Shown piece by piece: positions 1-4,987 of a stretch of DNA of 6,856 nt; positions within the stretch are counted from its first letter, which is position 1, and each line of letters begins with the position of its first letter. Under the pieces are notes generated by a model, which ran no database searches, had not been told where the DNA came from, and worked only from the letters and a program-made list of their open reading frames with translations. The position numbers and the translations under genes were made by a program. Where the stretch lies: contig JAHEOA010000002.1 in NCBI GenBank assembly GCA_018609825.1, forward strand, positions 1 to 6,856. The letters are read 5' to 3'. The DNA comes from Candidatus Bipolaricaulota bacterium. Lineage in GTDB: Bacteria > Bipolaricaulota > Bipolaricaulia > RBG-16-55-9.

Positions 1-654
1 GCCTGGTACGCCCGAGACGGCGATCGCCCGGAAGCGCGCGTCGACGGCTTCGTCGTCGACCTCCTCCGGCCCCGGCCCGAACCCTCCTCCGATGCCCTGC
101 TCATCGAGATCCAGACCGGACGGCTCGGCACCATCCGGCCCAAGCTGGAGCGCCTGTTGGCCCACCATTCCGTCCGCGTGGTCACGCCGATCCCCGCGGA
201 GAAATGGCTGGTGAAGCTGGCCCCGCGCAACGGCCCCCCGCAGAAACGCCGGAAGTCGCCCAAGCGGGGCACGCGCATCGACGCGTTCCGCGAGTGGGTC
301 AGCATCGCCCCCCTGATCGGCCACCCGAACCTCAGCCTGGACATCCTGTTGATCCAGGAAGAGGAAGTCCGCCGCTTCGACGGGCGGCGTGGCTGGCGCC
401 GCCGAGGCTGGGTGATCGAGGAGCGTCGGCTGTTGGGCGTTCGGGAGCGCCATCCCATCGACACGCTCGCTTCCTTGCGCGAGCTGCTCCCCGAGACGCT
501 GCCCCGCCGGTTCACGACGGCCGATCTGGCCAGTGGCCTGGCCGTTTCCCGAGGGCTGGCTCAAAAGATGGCTTACGTGATGCGTGAATGCGGGGCCATT
601 GACGCATTGAGCCGTAACCGATCCGGCATTCTCTACGGTTGGCCCCACGACTGA
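1..654 (+). CDS. PD-(D/E)xK nuclease-like protein with C-terminal winged helix (5' truncated)
   Basis: The frame is open from base 1, so the gene begins outside the window; 217 residues are visible. The TTG at 157 is not needed as a start, because the conserved-looking part lies upstream of it. Residues 14-38 read V-D-G-F-V-V-D, then L-L-I-E-I-Q-T-G. An acidic residue on one strand followed by E-x-Q on the next hydrophobic strand resembles a restriction-endonuclease-like PD-(D/E)xK core with Q in place of K. Residues 41-75 are basic and amphipathic, followed by a Lys/Arg-rich linker (about 80-95). The last 50 residues (about 167-217) form a plausible winged helix: T-T-A-D-L-A, then a recognition helix V-S-R-G-L-A-Q-K-M, then a wing ending G-I-L-Y-G-W. 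I infer a DNA-binding, possibly nucleolytic protein. The exact family is not recognised and catalysis is unproven; the fold assignment rests on motif spacing only. Confidence 0.6.
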   Translation, partial: AWYARDGDRPEARVDGFVVDLLRPRPEPSSDALLIEIQTGRLGTIRPKLERLLAHHSVRVVTPIPAEKWLVKLAPRNGPPQKRRKSPKRGTRIDAFREWVSIAPLIGHPNLSLDILLIQEEEVRRFDGRRGWRRRGWVIEERRLLGVRERHPIDTLASLRELLPETLPRRFTTADLASGLAVSRGLAQKMAYVMRECGAIDALSRNRSGILYGWPHD

Positions 655-1004
655 ACGCCGAGCCTGCCCAGCTCTCGAGTGATCGCGGCCGGCATCTGGC
701 CAGGTGATCAATATGACCTCAGCGCCGCACGCCGGAACCCATGCCTCAACGCCCACTGGCCCCACCCCTCCACCTCCGTCAACGGCACCCGCTCAATCGC
801 GATAAATCGCATCGATTGGGCCCATGCTGCGTTGTCCATCGGCGGCCGCCTCCCCCAAATCGAGATTTCTCGGATCCGGTGCCGCACAACCGTCGTCAGG
901 GCTGGGGAGGTCGCAGATGTCATCACCGCGTTTCAGAGCACCATGTTTTACGATGGGGCCCTTTACCAGCCGACGTGCCTAAGTGAGTGAGAGGAGTGAG
1001 AGGG
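655..1004. other. Gene-poor interval of about 350 bases
   Basis: I see no convincing gene here. A GTG-started frame at 679-990 lacks an SD site and its product has unlikely composition. The stretch holds two short inverted repeats: GCGAT-AA-ATCGC (799-810), flanked by CAATCG (794-799) and CGATTG (813-818), and CGAGA-TT-TCTCG (861-872). Either could be an operator for the next gene, but repeats this short can arise by chance. A TACGAT hexamer (949-954) could be a -10 element for the 1005 gene, though no good -35 is visible. The purine-rich direct repeat just before 1005 contains the ribosome binding site. Confidence 0.4.
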
Positions 1005-1364
1005 ATGCTGGAACGCCGGACGGTCATCTTGGCTGCCTACAACAAAATAAACGGCTTTGCACGCAACATTCGACCGGAGCACGTTCGCGGCCGACACGCC
1101 GAGGAGGTCGTGGCCGCCAAGCGCTCCATCTACCAGCTCTTCCTCCAAGAGCTGAACCGCGAGCTCAACGATCCGGAGACCGCCGACGAATTGATCTACG
1201 ACGCGACAACGGCCGACGTCTTCGACCGTCTGATGGCCGAGATCTCAGCCCAACACGAAGCGCTGCACGACATCAGTCGAGCCTTGTTGAACTCCCATAC
1301 CCGGGTCGACCCCGCCCATCCGACGGAAGATTTGCCCGAAGAGGCGACCACGGCGGTCGCCTGA
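1005..1364 (+). CDS. Hypothetical helical protein, 119 aa
   Basis: I do not recognise this protein. I chose the ATG at 1005 because GAGGAG (991-996) lies 8 bases upstream. GTG codons at 987 and 996 would add six or three residues but lack a spaced SD site. The product starts M-L-E-R-R-T-V-I-L and is rich in Ala, Glu, Arg and Leu. It shows alternating charged and hydrophobic residues through most of its length, so a mainly alpha-helical soluble protein is likely. The tail from about residue 100 is Pro/Glu/Ala-rich and probably disordered. There are no cysteines, no membrane segment and no signal peptide. Third codon positions are GC-rich, as in the neighbours, which supports real coding. It stands alone between two non-coding stretches, so the context gives no function. 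Confidence 0.65.
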   Translation: MLERRTVILAAYNKINGFARNIRPEHVRGRHAEEVVAAKRSIYQLFLQELNRELNDPETADELIYDATTADVFDRLMAEISAQHEALHDISRALLNSHTRVDPAHPTEDLPEEATTAVA

Positions 1365-1412
1365 GCAACGACCGAGACAGCGCATCAAGCACGGGCGTGT
1401 TCCCCCTGGCTT

Positions 1413-1444
1413 CCCCCGAGAGAGGTCCCGATCTCTCTCGGGGG
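1413..1444 (+). terminator. Perfect 12-bp hairpin downstream of the 119-aa gene
   Basis: CCCCCGAGAGAG (1413-1424) pairs perfectly with CTCTCTCGGGGG (1433-1444) across the 8-base loop GTCCCGAT, beginning 49 bases after the stop at 1364. A stem this long between two genes suggests transcription termination or an mRNA 3'-end stabiliser. There is no T-tract after it (the next bases are CCCC), so it is not a classical intrinsic terminator. Confidence 0.4.
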
Positions 1445-1463
1445 CCCCAATGGCATGGGGCAC

Positions 1464-1479
1464 GCCCCGCCCGCGGGGC
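1464..1479. repeat. Second GC-rich hairpin, 6-bp stem and 4-base loop
   Basis: GCCCCG (1464-1469) pairs with CGGGGC (1474-1479) over the loop CCCG. The palindrome GGGGCCCC occurs on both sides of this stem (1441-1448 and 1475-1482), so the first and second hairpins could also form alternative pairings. This might give a switch between structures, or simply a GC-rich termination zone. Confidence 0.35.
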
Positions 1480-1535
1480 CCCAAGACGACAGCGCCCGGA
1501 CGGACGCATCCCGTCGGACTGCGTAGGCCCGTCGC

Positions 1536-1563
1536 TTGTCCGCGAGGTCGGGCAAGGTATCCT
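1536..1563 (+). promoter_or_regulatory. Candidate sigma-70 promoter for the cyclo-ligase gene
   Basis: TTGTCC (1536-1541) and TATCCT (1558-1563) are separated by 16 bases. Transcription would start near 1570, about 30 bases before the ATG at 1599. Both hexamers match the consensus at 4 of 6 positions. In GC-rich DNA this is suggestive, not proof. Confidence 0.35.
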
Positions 1564-1565
1564 GG

Positions 1566-1580
1566 GGGCGGGTGCCGCCC
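1566..1580 (+). repeat. Leader stem-loop just before the cyclo-ligase ribosome binding site
   Basis: GGGCGG (1566-1571) pairs perfectly with CCGCCC (1575-1580) over a GTG loop. It sits at the predicted transcript 5' end and stops 4 bases before the SD site GCGAGG (1585-1590). It could protect the mRNA 5' end or modulate ribosome access. Confidence 0.35.
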
Positions 1581-1598
1581 GAAAGCGAGGCCATCCCC

Positions 1599-2231
1599 AT
1601 GAGTGCGCTCTCGGCCAAGCAGGCGATCCGCGAGCACGTTTGGCAGAGCCTCCGGGACCAAGGCCAGCAGGCGTTCCCGTTCAAGGAGCGCGACTTCATC
1701 CCCAACTTCGTCGGCTCCGACGCGGCCGCGGATCGGCTCCGCACCACCCCCGAATGGCAGAGCGCTCGCGTCGCCTACGCCAACCCGGACTACGCCCAAC
1801 GGCGGGCGCGCCAGTACGCGCTGGAGGACGGCAAGGTGCTCCTCATGGCCGCCCCGCGCCAACCCGACACGTTCCTGCGGCTCGATCCCGCCCGCCTCAA
1901 GGGCCACGCGCGCGAGGCGACGACGATCAAGGGGATGTCCCGGTTCGGTCAGCCCGTCGACGCCGGCGACCTGCCGGCAGCCGATCTGGTGATCAAGGGC
2001 TCGGTGGCGGTCGATGAGTGGGGCGGTCGGCTCGGCAAGGGGCACGGCTACGGCGACCGGGAGCTGGAGCTGCTGGCCAGCCGCGGGCTGCTCGGCGCCG
2101 CGACCCCGATCGTCACCACGATCCACGAGCTCCAACTGGTCGACGCGGTGCCCACTGAGCCCCACGATCGCCGCGTGTCACTGGTCGTGACGCCGGAGCG
2201 CGTGATCCGCGTCGCCCCCGAGTCCCGATGA
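1599..2231 (+). CDS. 5-formyltetrahydrofolate cyclo-ligase family protein
   Basis: The 210-residue product belongs to the 5-formyltetrahydrofolate cyclo-ligase (5,10-methenyltetrahydrofolate synthetase) superfamily. Classical members convert 5-formyl-THF to 5,10-methenyl-THF using ATP, in cytosolic one-carbon metabolism. Visible hallmarks are K-G-S-V-A-V at 133-138, the glycine-rich loop G-K-G-H-G-Y-G-D at 146-153 (family form GKGxGYYD), and the C-terminal E-P-H-D then V-T-P-E-R-V-I (187-204). The N-terminus (I-R-E-H-V-W) lacks the usual Lys/Arg ATP-binding pattern and resembles the divergent branch related to MTHFSD, so substrate and activity are uncertain. The ATG at 1599 is preceded by GCGAGG with 8 bases spacing; an in-frame TTG at 1536 would add 21 unlikely residues. 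The gene ends one base before the stop of the convergent protease gene. Family assignment is strong; enzymatic role is moderate. Confidence 0.88.
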   Translation: MSALSAKQAIREHVWQSLRDQGQQAFPFKERDFIPNFVGSDAAADRLRTTPEWQSARVAYANPDYAQRRARQYALEDGKVLLMAAPRQPDTFLRLDPARLKGHAREATTIKGMSRFGQPVDAGDLPAADLVIKGSVAVDEWGGRLGKGHGYGDRELELLASRGLLGAATPIVTTIHELQLVDAVPTEPHDRRVSLVVTPERVIRVAPESR

Positions 2232-2232
2232 G

Positions 2233-2751
2233 TCACGCCAGCGTCCGCACCCGCCGCAGCCGGAACCGACGGCTGGGACGTCCCCCGTTGTGCCGATCGC
2301 AGCAGACCCGACAGGCCCAGGATCCCCGAATCCGCGTCCGCGTGCGGCGGCCGCAGTGGGGGCACGCCCACTCGTACTTGAGGGGCCGGTGCATGCCGGG
2401 ATAGCGCCTGCAGTGGCGTGGAGCGCCCACGCGCTCGGCCTCGCGCCGAAACTCGGGGCCGTGGTGCGGCCCGCCCGGCCGCAGTCGTCCGTGGATGTGC
2501 TGCCAGACGTGGACCATCTCGTGTTTGAGCGTGTCAAGCGCCTCATCCGGGAAGTGCCGGTGATAGGGCACGGAGAGCACGATCTCCCAGCCCCGCACGC
2601 GCGAGCGCCAGTACTTGCCGGCCACGGCGTGCATGCGCCGGCTCCACCGGACCGGTCGCTCGGGGAGTTCGCCGTTCCACCAGCAGCTGTTGAGATGATC
2701 GTAGAGGGCCCGAACGTGATCCGGATCCTCGATCGTCAGTGAGGTCTGCAC
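2233..2751 (-). CDS. SprT-like zinc metalloprotease domain protein
   Basis: The 172-residue product shows the SprT-like pattern. The zinc motif H-E-M-V-H is at residues 77-81, a third probable ligand at H97 is followed by G-P-E-F, and a C-terminal zinc ribbon has C130-P-H-C133 and C147-R-V-C150. The N-terminal L-Y-D-H-L-N then W-W-N-G-E-L-P is also typical of the family, whose eukaryotic relatives (Spartan) cleave DNA-protein crosslinks. A bacterial substrate is not known from sequence. I chose the GTG at 2751 because AGGAGG (complement of 2759-2764) lies 7 bases upstream. A frame opening at a TTG at 2805 would place this SD inside the gene. The C-terminus is very arginine-rich, consistent with nucleic-acid contact. 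Catalytic and zinc residues are intact. There is no room for a separate terminator between this gene and its convergent neighbour. Confidence 0.9.
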   Translation of the reverse strand: MQTSLTIEDPDHVRALYDHLNSCWWNGELPERPVRWSRRMHAVAGKYWRSRVRGWEIVLSVPYHRHFPDEALDTLKHEMVHVWQHIHGRLRPGGPHHGPEFRREAERVGAPRHCRRYPGMHRPLKYEWACPHCGRRTRTRIRGSWACRVCCDRHNGGRPSRRFRLRRVRTLA

Positions 2752-2933
2752 CGATGGTCCTCCTGGAGAATCAAGGATGCCAACGTGATCTGAACCACGC
2801 GGCAAGCGTAGCGTACATCACGCCGAGAGCTCACGTCGACACACCGTTCACAACGTCGCAAGACATACTTCCAGGCCGGGCTGGACGCCTCCCCTCTACG
2901 ACGTCGTGACCGGCCGATTACTCTGTCGTTACC
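2752..2933. promoter_or_regulatory. Divergent intergenic region between the protease and the winged-helix gene
   Basis: These 182 bases must hold the promoters of both flanking genes. For the rightward gene, TACTCT (2919-2924) lies 9 bases before the ATG at 2934, which suits a leaderless transcript; no clear -35 is seen. Just upstream is the perfect 10-bp palindrome ACGACGTCGT (2898-2907). The core ACGTCG occurs three times (2833-2838, 2853-2858, 2901-2906), the first two 20 bases apart. These are candidate operator half-sites, perhaps for the winged-helix protein itself. The protease side has only weak promoter candidates. GCCAACGT, a recurring octamer in this window, is at 2779-2786. Confidence 0.4.
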
Positions 2934-3590
2934 ATGTACACAATCAAAGCCCTTGCGAAGATGTACGGATTGAGCCCGAAGCAGGCCCGGGATCGCGTGA
3001 CCGCGTTGAAACCGCTGATCGATGCCTACACGCATGACGGCAAGGAGAACGCGACCCGGTACACGGAACAGGGACGGGCGATGCTCGATCGCCTGCTCCA
3101 GGTCGAACGCGAGAACAGCGTCACGATCAAGGCGGCCGGCGACCAGGTCAAAGAGGAGTTCCAGTCCCATGTCCCCGGATCAAACGGCCAGGTGGACGAG
3201 GACCTCTTGGACCGGATTCAGGAACTGGAGACCGAACTCGAGGAACAGTCAGAAACCTATGAGAAGCGACTAGCGGATCTGCAACGAACGATCTCCAAGC
3301 ACGACGGGCGCTTGGCGGAAGTGGAAGAACAGGTCCAATACATGCTTGAAGCCCCCAAGGAAGAGACGGGGTCGCAGGAAGCACAGACCGACGGGCGGCA
3401 TGCGGATCAGGGCCGCATGGGGATCGACTCAACCGCCGAGCGGAACGCGCACGATGCGGACGGCCACACGTCCGAGCACGGCTCCCCCGCGCAGGACGTT
3501 CCCGTCGAAGTCGCCGTCGACGGAAACCTCCCACGTTGGCGTCAAGCCTTGGCCAACGTCCCCCAACTGATCAGCCGCATGTTCTCGTGA
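2934..3590 (+). CDS. Winged-helix DNA-binding protein with coiled coil (KfrA-like layout)
   Basis: The 218-residue product has three clear parts. Residues 1-58 form a MerR-type winged helix: M-Y-T-I-K-A-L-A-K-M-Y-G-L-S, a recognition helix around P-K-Q-A-R-D-R-V, then T-R-Y-T-E-Q-G in the wing. Residues about 88-138 are a coiled coil with heptads such as L-L-D-R-I-Q-E-L-E-T-E-L. Residues 140-198 are hydrophilic, Asp/Glu/His/Gly-rich and probably disordered. The last 20 (about 199-218) form an amphipathic basic helix containing W-R-Q-A-L and I-S-R-M-F. An HTH followed by a coiled coil recalls plasmid KfrA-type autoregulators and segregation factors; that is analogy of layout, not proven homology. 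The ATG at 2934 has no SD and a -10-like hexamer close by, so a leaderless start is likely. Starting further downstream would cut into the winged helix. A single-gene unit is likely. Confidence 0.8.
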   Translation: MYTIKALAKMYGLSPKQARDRVTALKPLIDAYTHDGKENATRYTEQGRAMLDRLLQVERENSVTIKAAGDQVKEEFQSHVPGSNGQVDEDLLDRIQELETELEEQSETYEKRLADLQRTISKHDGRLAEVEEQVQYMLEAPKEETGSQEAQTDGRHADQGRMGIDSTAERNAHDADGHTSEHGSPAQDVPVEVAVDGNLPRWRQALANVPQLISRMFS

Positions 3591-3676
3591 CACGATCCGG
3601 ATCGGACGAACCTGCAGGGTCTGTGGCATCTTCACAAGGGAATGAATCCAGCAGGTCTTGCCAACCGCCGTGATCG

Positions 3677-3717
3677 GGGCGGCCTATGCCCCAACCGACA
3701 GCCGGCATAGGCCGCCC
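3677..3717 (+). terminator. 14-bp perfect hairpin downstream of the winged-helix gene
   Basis: GGGCGGCCTATGCC (3677-3690) pairs perfectly with GGCATAGGCCGCCC (3704-3717) over a 13-base loop. The stem starts 87 bases after the stop at 3590. It is followed only by a weak pyrimidine stretch (TTCACTCCCGCTTCT), so intrinsic termination would be inefficient by standard rules. It may still be the transcript end. The 12-bp palindrome CGATCCGGATCG (3593-3604) lies directly after the stop codon. Confidence 0.5.
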
Positions 3718-4436
3718 TTCACTCCCGCTTCTCGAACATCGGATGTCCCAACCCTCCAGCAGAGCTGGATCTGAAGCCTGGGGCGTGTCACATCTCAACC
3801 GTTTCCACGCTTCCCCTACATCATCCCATCGGGATTGACGTAGAAGAAGCGCAGGGCAAAGCCCCATTCGGAGCCTCTGCGCTCCTTGCTGGGCCTGCAG
3901 GAAGGGGGCTTGTCCCGCGCAAGATCCCCATCCTCGGACGCTATCGAGCAAGGGCCCGGTCTCCTTTCGGGCCGGCCCGATCGCGATGGAGAATAGGCCC
4001 CATCAGGCGCCACGGAGGGGCTCCTGACGACGGGATCTGAGTCGTGCTCCCGAACGTCGGTTCCGCAACCTCTCCCGTCCACTCCTCAGGTGTCAAACGA
4101 CCCCTGTCGACGTCGTTGGAGGCATCGTCGGGTTTTCCGTTCTCCTTTAGGGTTTAATCACTATGAACACGCCAACTTACGCGATCAAGCCGCGCGCTTC
4201 GCCGTGACCGTTGCCGAGGCAACGCTCGACGCCAACGTTGGCAAAGTCGTGACGATTGCCCCCGGCTCACCCGGCCGGCGGGCCCAGCCATGCCGGCTCC
4301 CCCGTTCCGCCTCCATGGCAGGGGCGATGAACGGCCGGAGGGCCTCGGCATGGGAGTTGTCGAACGGGCTCACGCGGTTCCCGACTGAGGAGGCACCGCC
4401 GATCCATCAGGCCGAGCAAGCAACGACCCGCGAGGG
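3718..4436. other. Gene-poor interval with palindromes
   Basis: No recognisable gene is seen. Minus-strand frames at 3571-3951 and 3816-4082 have no SD site and no family likeness. Structure includes a hairpin GGCCCG/CGGGCC (3953-3958 and 3968-3973), an imperfect TCAGG/CCTGA stem (4003-4027), a TTTAAT -10-like hexamer (4153-4158) and two neighbouring palindromes (4209-4242, listed separately). CGACGTCGT, which is part of the palindrome before the winged-helix gene, recurs at 4108-4116. The interval may be decayed coding DNA or a regulatory/structural site. I saw no tRNA, RNase P, SRP RNA or tmRNA signature motifs. Confidence 0.35.
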
Positions 4437-4488
4437 AAGGAGGTCACCCATGGTCGCATGGGGCCCCAGACAGCCTGGAGGCAGCTGA
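4090..4488 (+). CDS. Doubtful hypothetical frame, 132 codons
   Basis: This frame runs from a GTG at 4090 without an SD site. The stretch N-H-Y-E-H-A-N-L-R-D-Q-A-A then V-T-V-A-E-A-T-L-D-A-N-V-G (about residues 23-51) looks protein-like with GC-rich third positions. The N-terminal Arg-rich part and the Pro/Gly-rich remainder look less so. Two DNA palindromes (4209-4242) fall inside it, which argues that the DNA itself may be the functional element. I do not recognise a family. It could be a real small gene, a fragment of one, or chance. Confidence 0.18.
   Translation: MSNDPCRRRWRHRRVFRSPLGFNHYEHANLRDQAARFAVTVAEATLDANVGKVVTIAPGSPGRRAQPCRLPRSASMAGAMNGRRASAWELSNGLTRFPTEEAPPIHQAEQATTREGRRSPMVAWGPRQPGGS
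4209..4242. repeat. Two adjacent palindromes with GTTGCC/GCCAAC cores
   Basis: CGTTGCC-GA-GGCAACG (4209-4224) is a perfect 7-2-7 inverted repeat. Six bases later GCCAACGTTGGC (4231-4242) is a perfect 12-bp palindrome. The arms of the two resemble each other (CGTTGCC and CGTTGGC). This suggests paired sites for a dimeric DNA-binding protein, or a compact RNA structure. GCCAACGT also occurs at 2779, 3552 and 6583, and its complement at 3533. Confidence 0.4.
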
Positions 4489-4550
4489 GCCGACAAGCGG
4501 CGACGGACGACCTCAACGGTTTTGACGAAGGAAGGAGGCACGTCCGATGA
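4458..4550 (+). CDS. Candidate micro-ORF A, 30 aa
   Basis: An ATG at 4458 opens a frame of 30 residues (M-G-P-Q-T-A-W-R-Q-L ... E-G-R-R-H-V-R) of plausible composition. Its stop TGA overlaps the next ATG (4547) as ATGA, a typical translational-coupling junction. A perfect SD AAGGAGGT lies at 4437-4444. That SD is better spaced for the ATG at 4450, in another frame, which yields only 12 residues (end 4488). Which start is used, if any, cannot be settled by eye. No family is recognised. Confidence 0.2.
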   Translation: MGPQTAWRQLSRQAATDDLNGFDEGRRHVR

Positions 4551-4671
4551 CGGGCAGCGCCAACCGTCACCCGACTTAGCCGAAACGAGGGTGCCGAACG
4601 AACGCAACGCGAACGTGTATGTGCATACGGAATGCCGACTGTGTGAAGGATGCAACGAATTCAGCATGTGA
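4547..4671 (+). pseudogene. Candidate micro-ORF B, probably frameshifted, with Cys cluster
   Basis: The ATG at 4547 has an excellent SD, AAGGAGG at 4532-4538 with 8 bases spacing. It stops after ten codons (TAG 4577-4579). Shifting the frame by -1 near 4573 gives a continuous product of 41 residues ending at 4671. This contains N-V-Y-V-H-T-E-C-R-L-C-E-G-C-N-E-F, a C-x2-C-x2-C cluster suited to metal binding. Either a single-base change split one small gene, or the second part starts separately at a GTG (4591). The fluent composition of the shifted reading favours a broken gene, but the piece is very short. Confidence 0.25.
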
Positions 4672-4692
4672 TGTTGAGGAGAACGCCAGAAC

Positions 4693-4743
4693 ATGGATGC
4701 CCGTTTCAAGTATGCGCTATCCGACGATGAATACGGACGATGA
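4693..4743 (+). CDS. Candidate micro-ORF C, 16 aa
   Basis: M-D-A-R-F-K-Y-A-L-S-D-D-E-Y-G-R follows GAGGAG (4676-4681) with 11 bases spacing, slightly long. Its TGA (4741-4743) overlaps the ATG at 4740 as ATGA. The composition is protein-like and acidic. It may be a leader peptide, a micropeptide, or the N-terminus of a larger gene interrupted by frameshift. No family is recognised. Confidence 0.2.
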   Translation: MDARFKYALSDDEYGR

Positions 4744-4874
4744 ATGCGACCGTATGTTGGATGAGATGGGGCGCCCCAATGATCACGGCTGCCCTGGACC
4801 AACAGGGCATCCTGATCGTATCGAGTCAGGCACTCAGGCAGTCAAGCGCTCGACATGACCCAAGCGGAACTTGA
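4740..4874 (+). CDS. Candidate micro-ORF D, 44 aa
   Basis: This frame starts at the ATGA junction with micro-ORF C. Its middle has M-I-T-A-A-L-D-Q-Q-G-I-L-I-V-S-S-Q-A-L, which reads like a strand and helix of a real protein. A competing overlapping frame (ATG 4727 to TGA 4858) ends in an ATGA junction with micro-ORF E, so the true reading is ambiguous. The 12-bp palindrome TGGGGCGCCCCA (4767-4778) lies inside. No family is recognised. Confidence 0.2.
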   Translation: MNATVCWMRWGAPMITAALDQQGILIVSSQALRQSSARHDPSGT

Positions 4875-4950
4875 GGCCACCGAAAGGATGCCGAGCATGG
4901 ACGTCTACGGCGATCACCCCGGCCTTGCCGAAGAGCTTCATCCCACGTAG
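4855..4950 (+). CDS. Candidate micro-ORF E, 31 aa
   Basis: The frame begins M-T-Q-A-E-L-E-A-T-E-R-M and ends H-P-G-L-A-E-E-L-H-P-T. It is acidic and helix-like, with codon use close to the confident genes. It overlaps micro-ORF D by 20 bases and lacks a clear SD, so it would depend on coupled translation. It ends 37 bases before the convergent PUA-like gene's stop. It may be the C-terminal piece of a broken gene. Confidence 0.2.
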   Translation: MTQAELEATERMPSMDVYGDHPGLAEELHPT

Positions 4951-4987
4951 CCGGGCAACGCGACGACCCGAGGGCGCGCGCCGCGGC

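Noticed and set aside
204..587. Plus-strand frame of 127 codons inside the first gene
   Set aside because: It overlaps the nuclease-like gene in another frame and is Pro/Arg/Ala-rich, a typical shadow.
679..990. GTG-started frame of 103 codons
   Set aside because: No SD site, no recognisable domain, composition unlike the confident genes.
983..2017. Plus-strand frame of 344 codons
   Set aside because: It covers two real genes in a different frame and the hairpin zone; the product is Arg/Pro/Gly-rich with no family likeness.
1245..2165. Minus-strand frame of 306 codons
   Set aside because: It runs antisense to the cyclo-ligase gene and across the hairpin region, has biased Arg/Gly/Val composition and no SD site.
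2752..2805. Upstream TTG start for the SprT-like gene
   Set aside because: The extra residues would include the strong SD AGGAGG (complement of 2759-2764), which clearly serves the GTG at 2751.
3571..3951. Minus-strand frame of 126 codons after the winged-helix gene
   Set aside because: It overlaps the end of that gene and spans the 14-bp hairpin; no SD and no family likeness.
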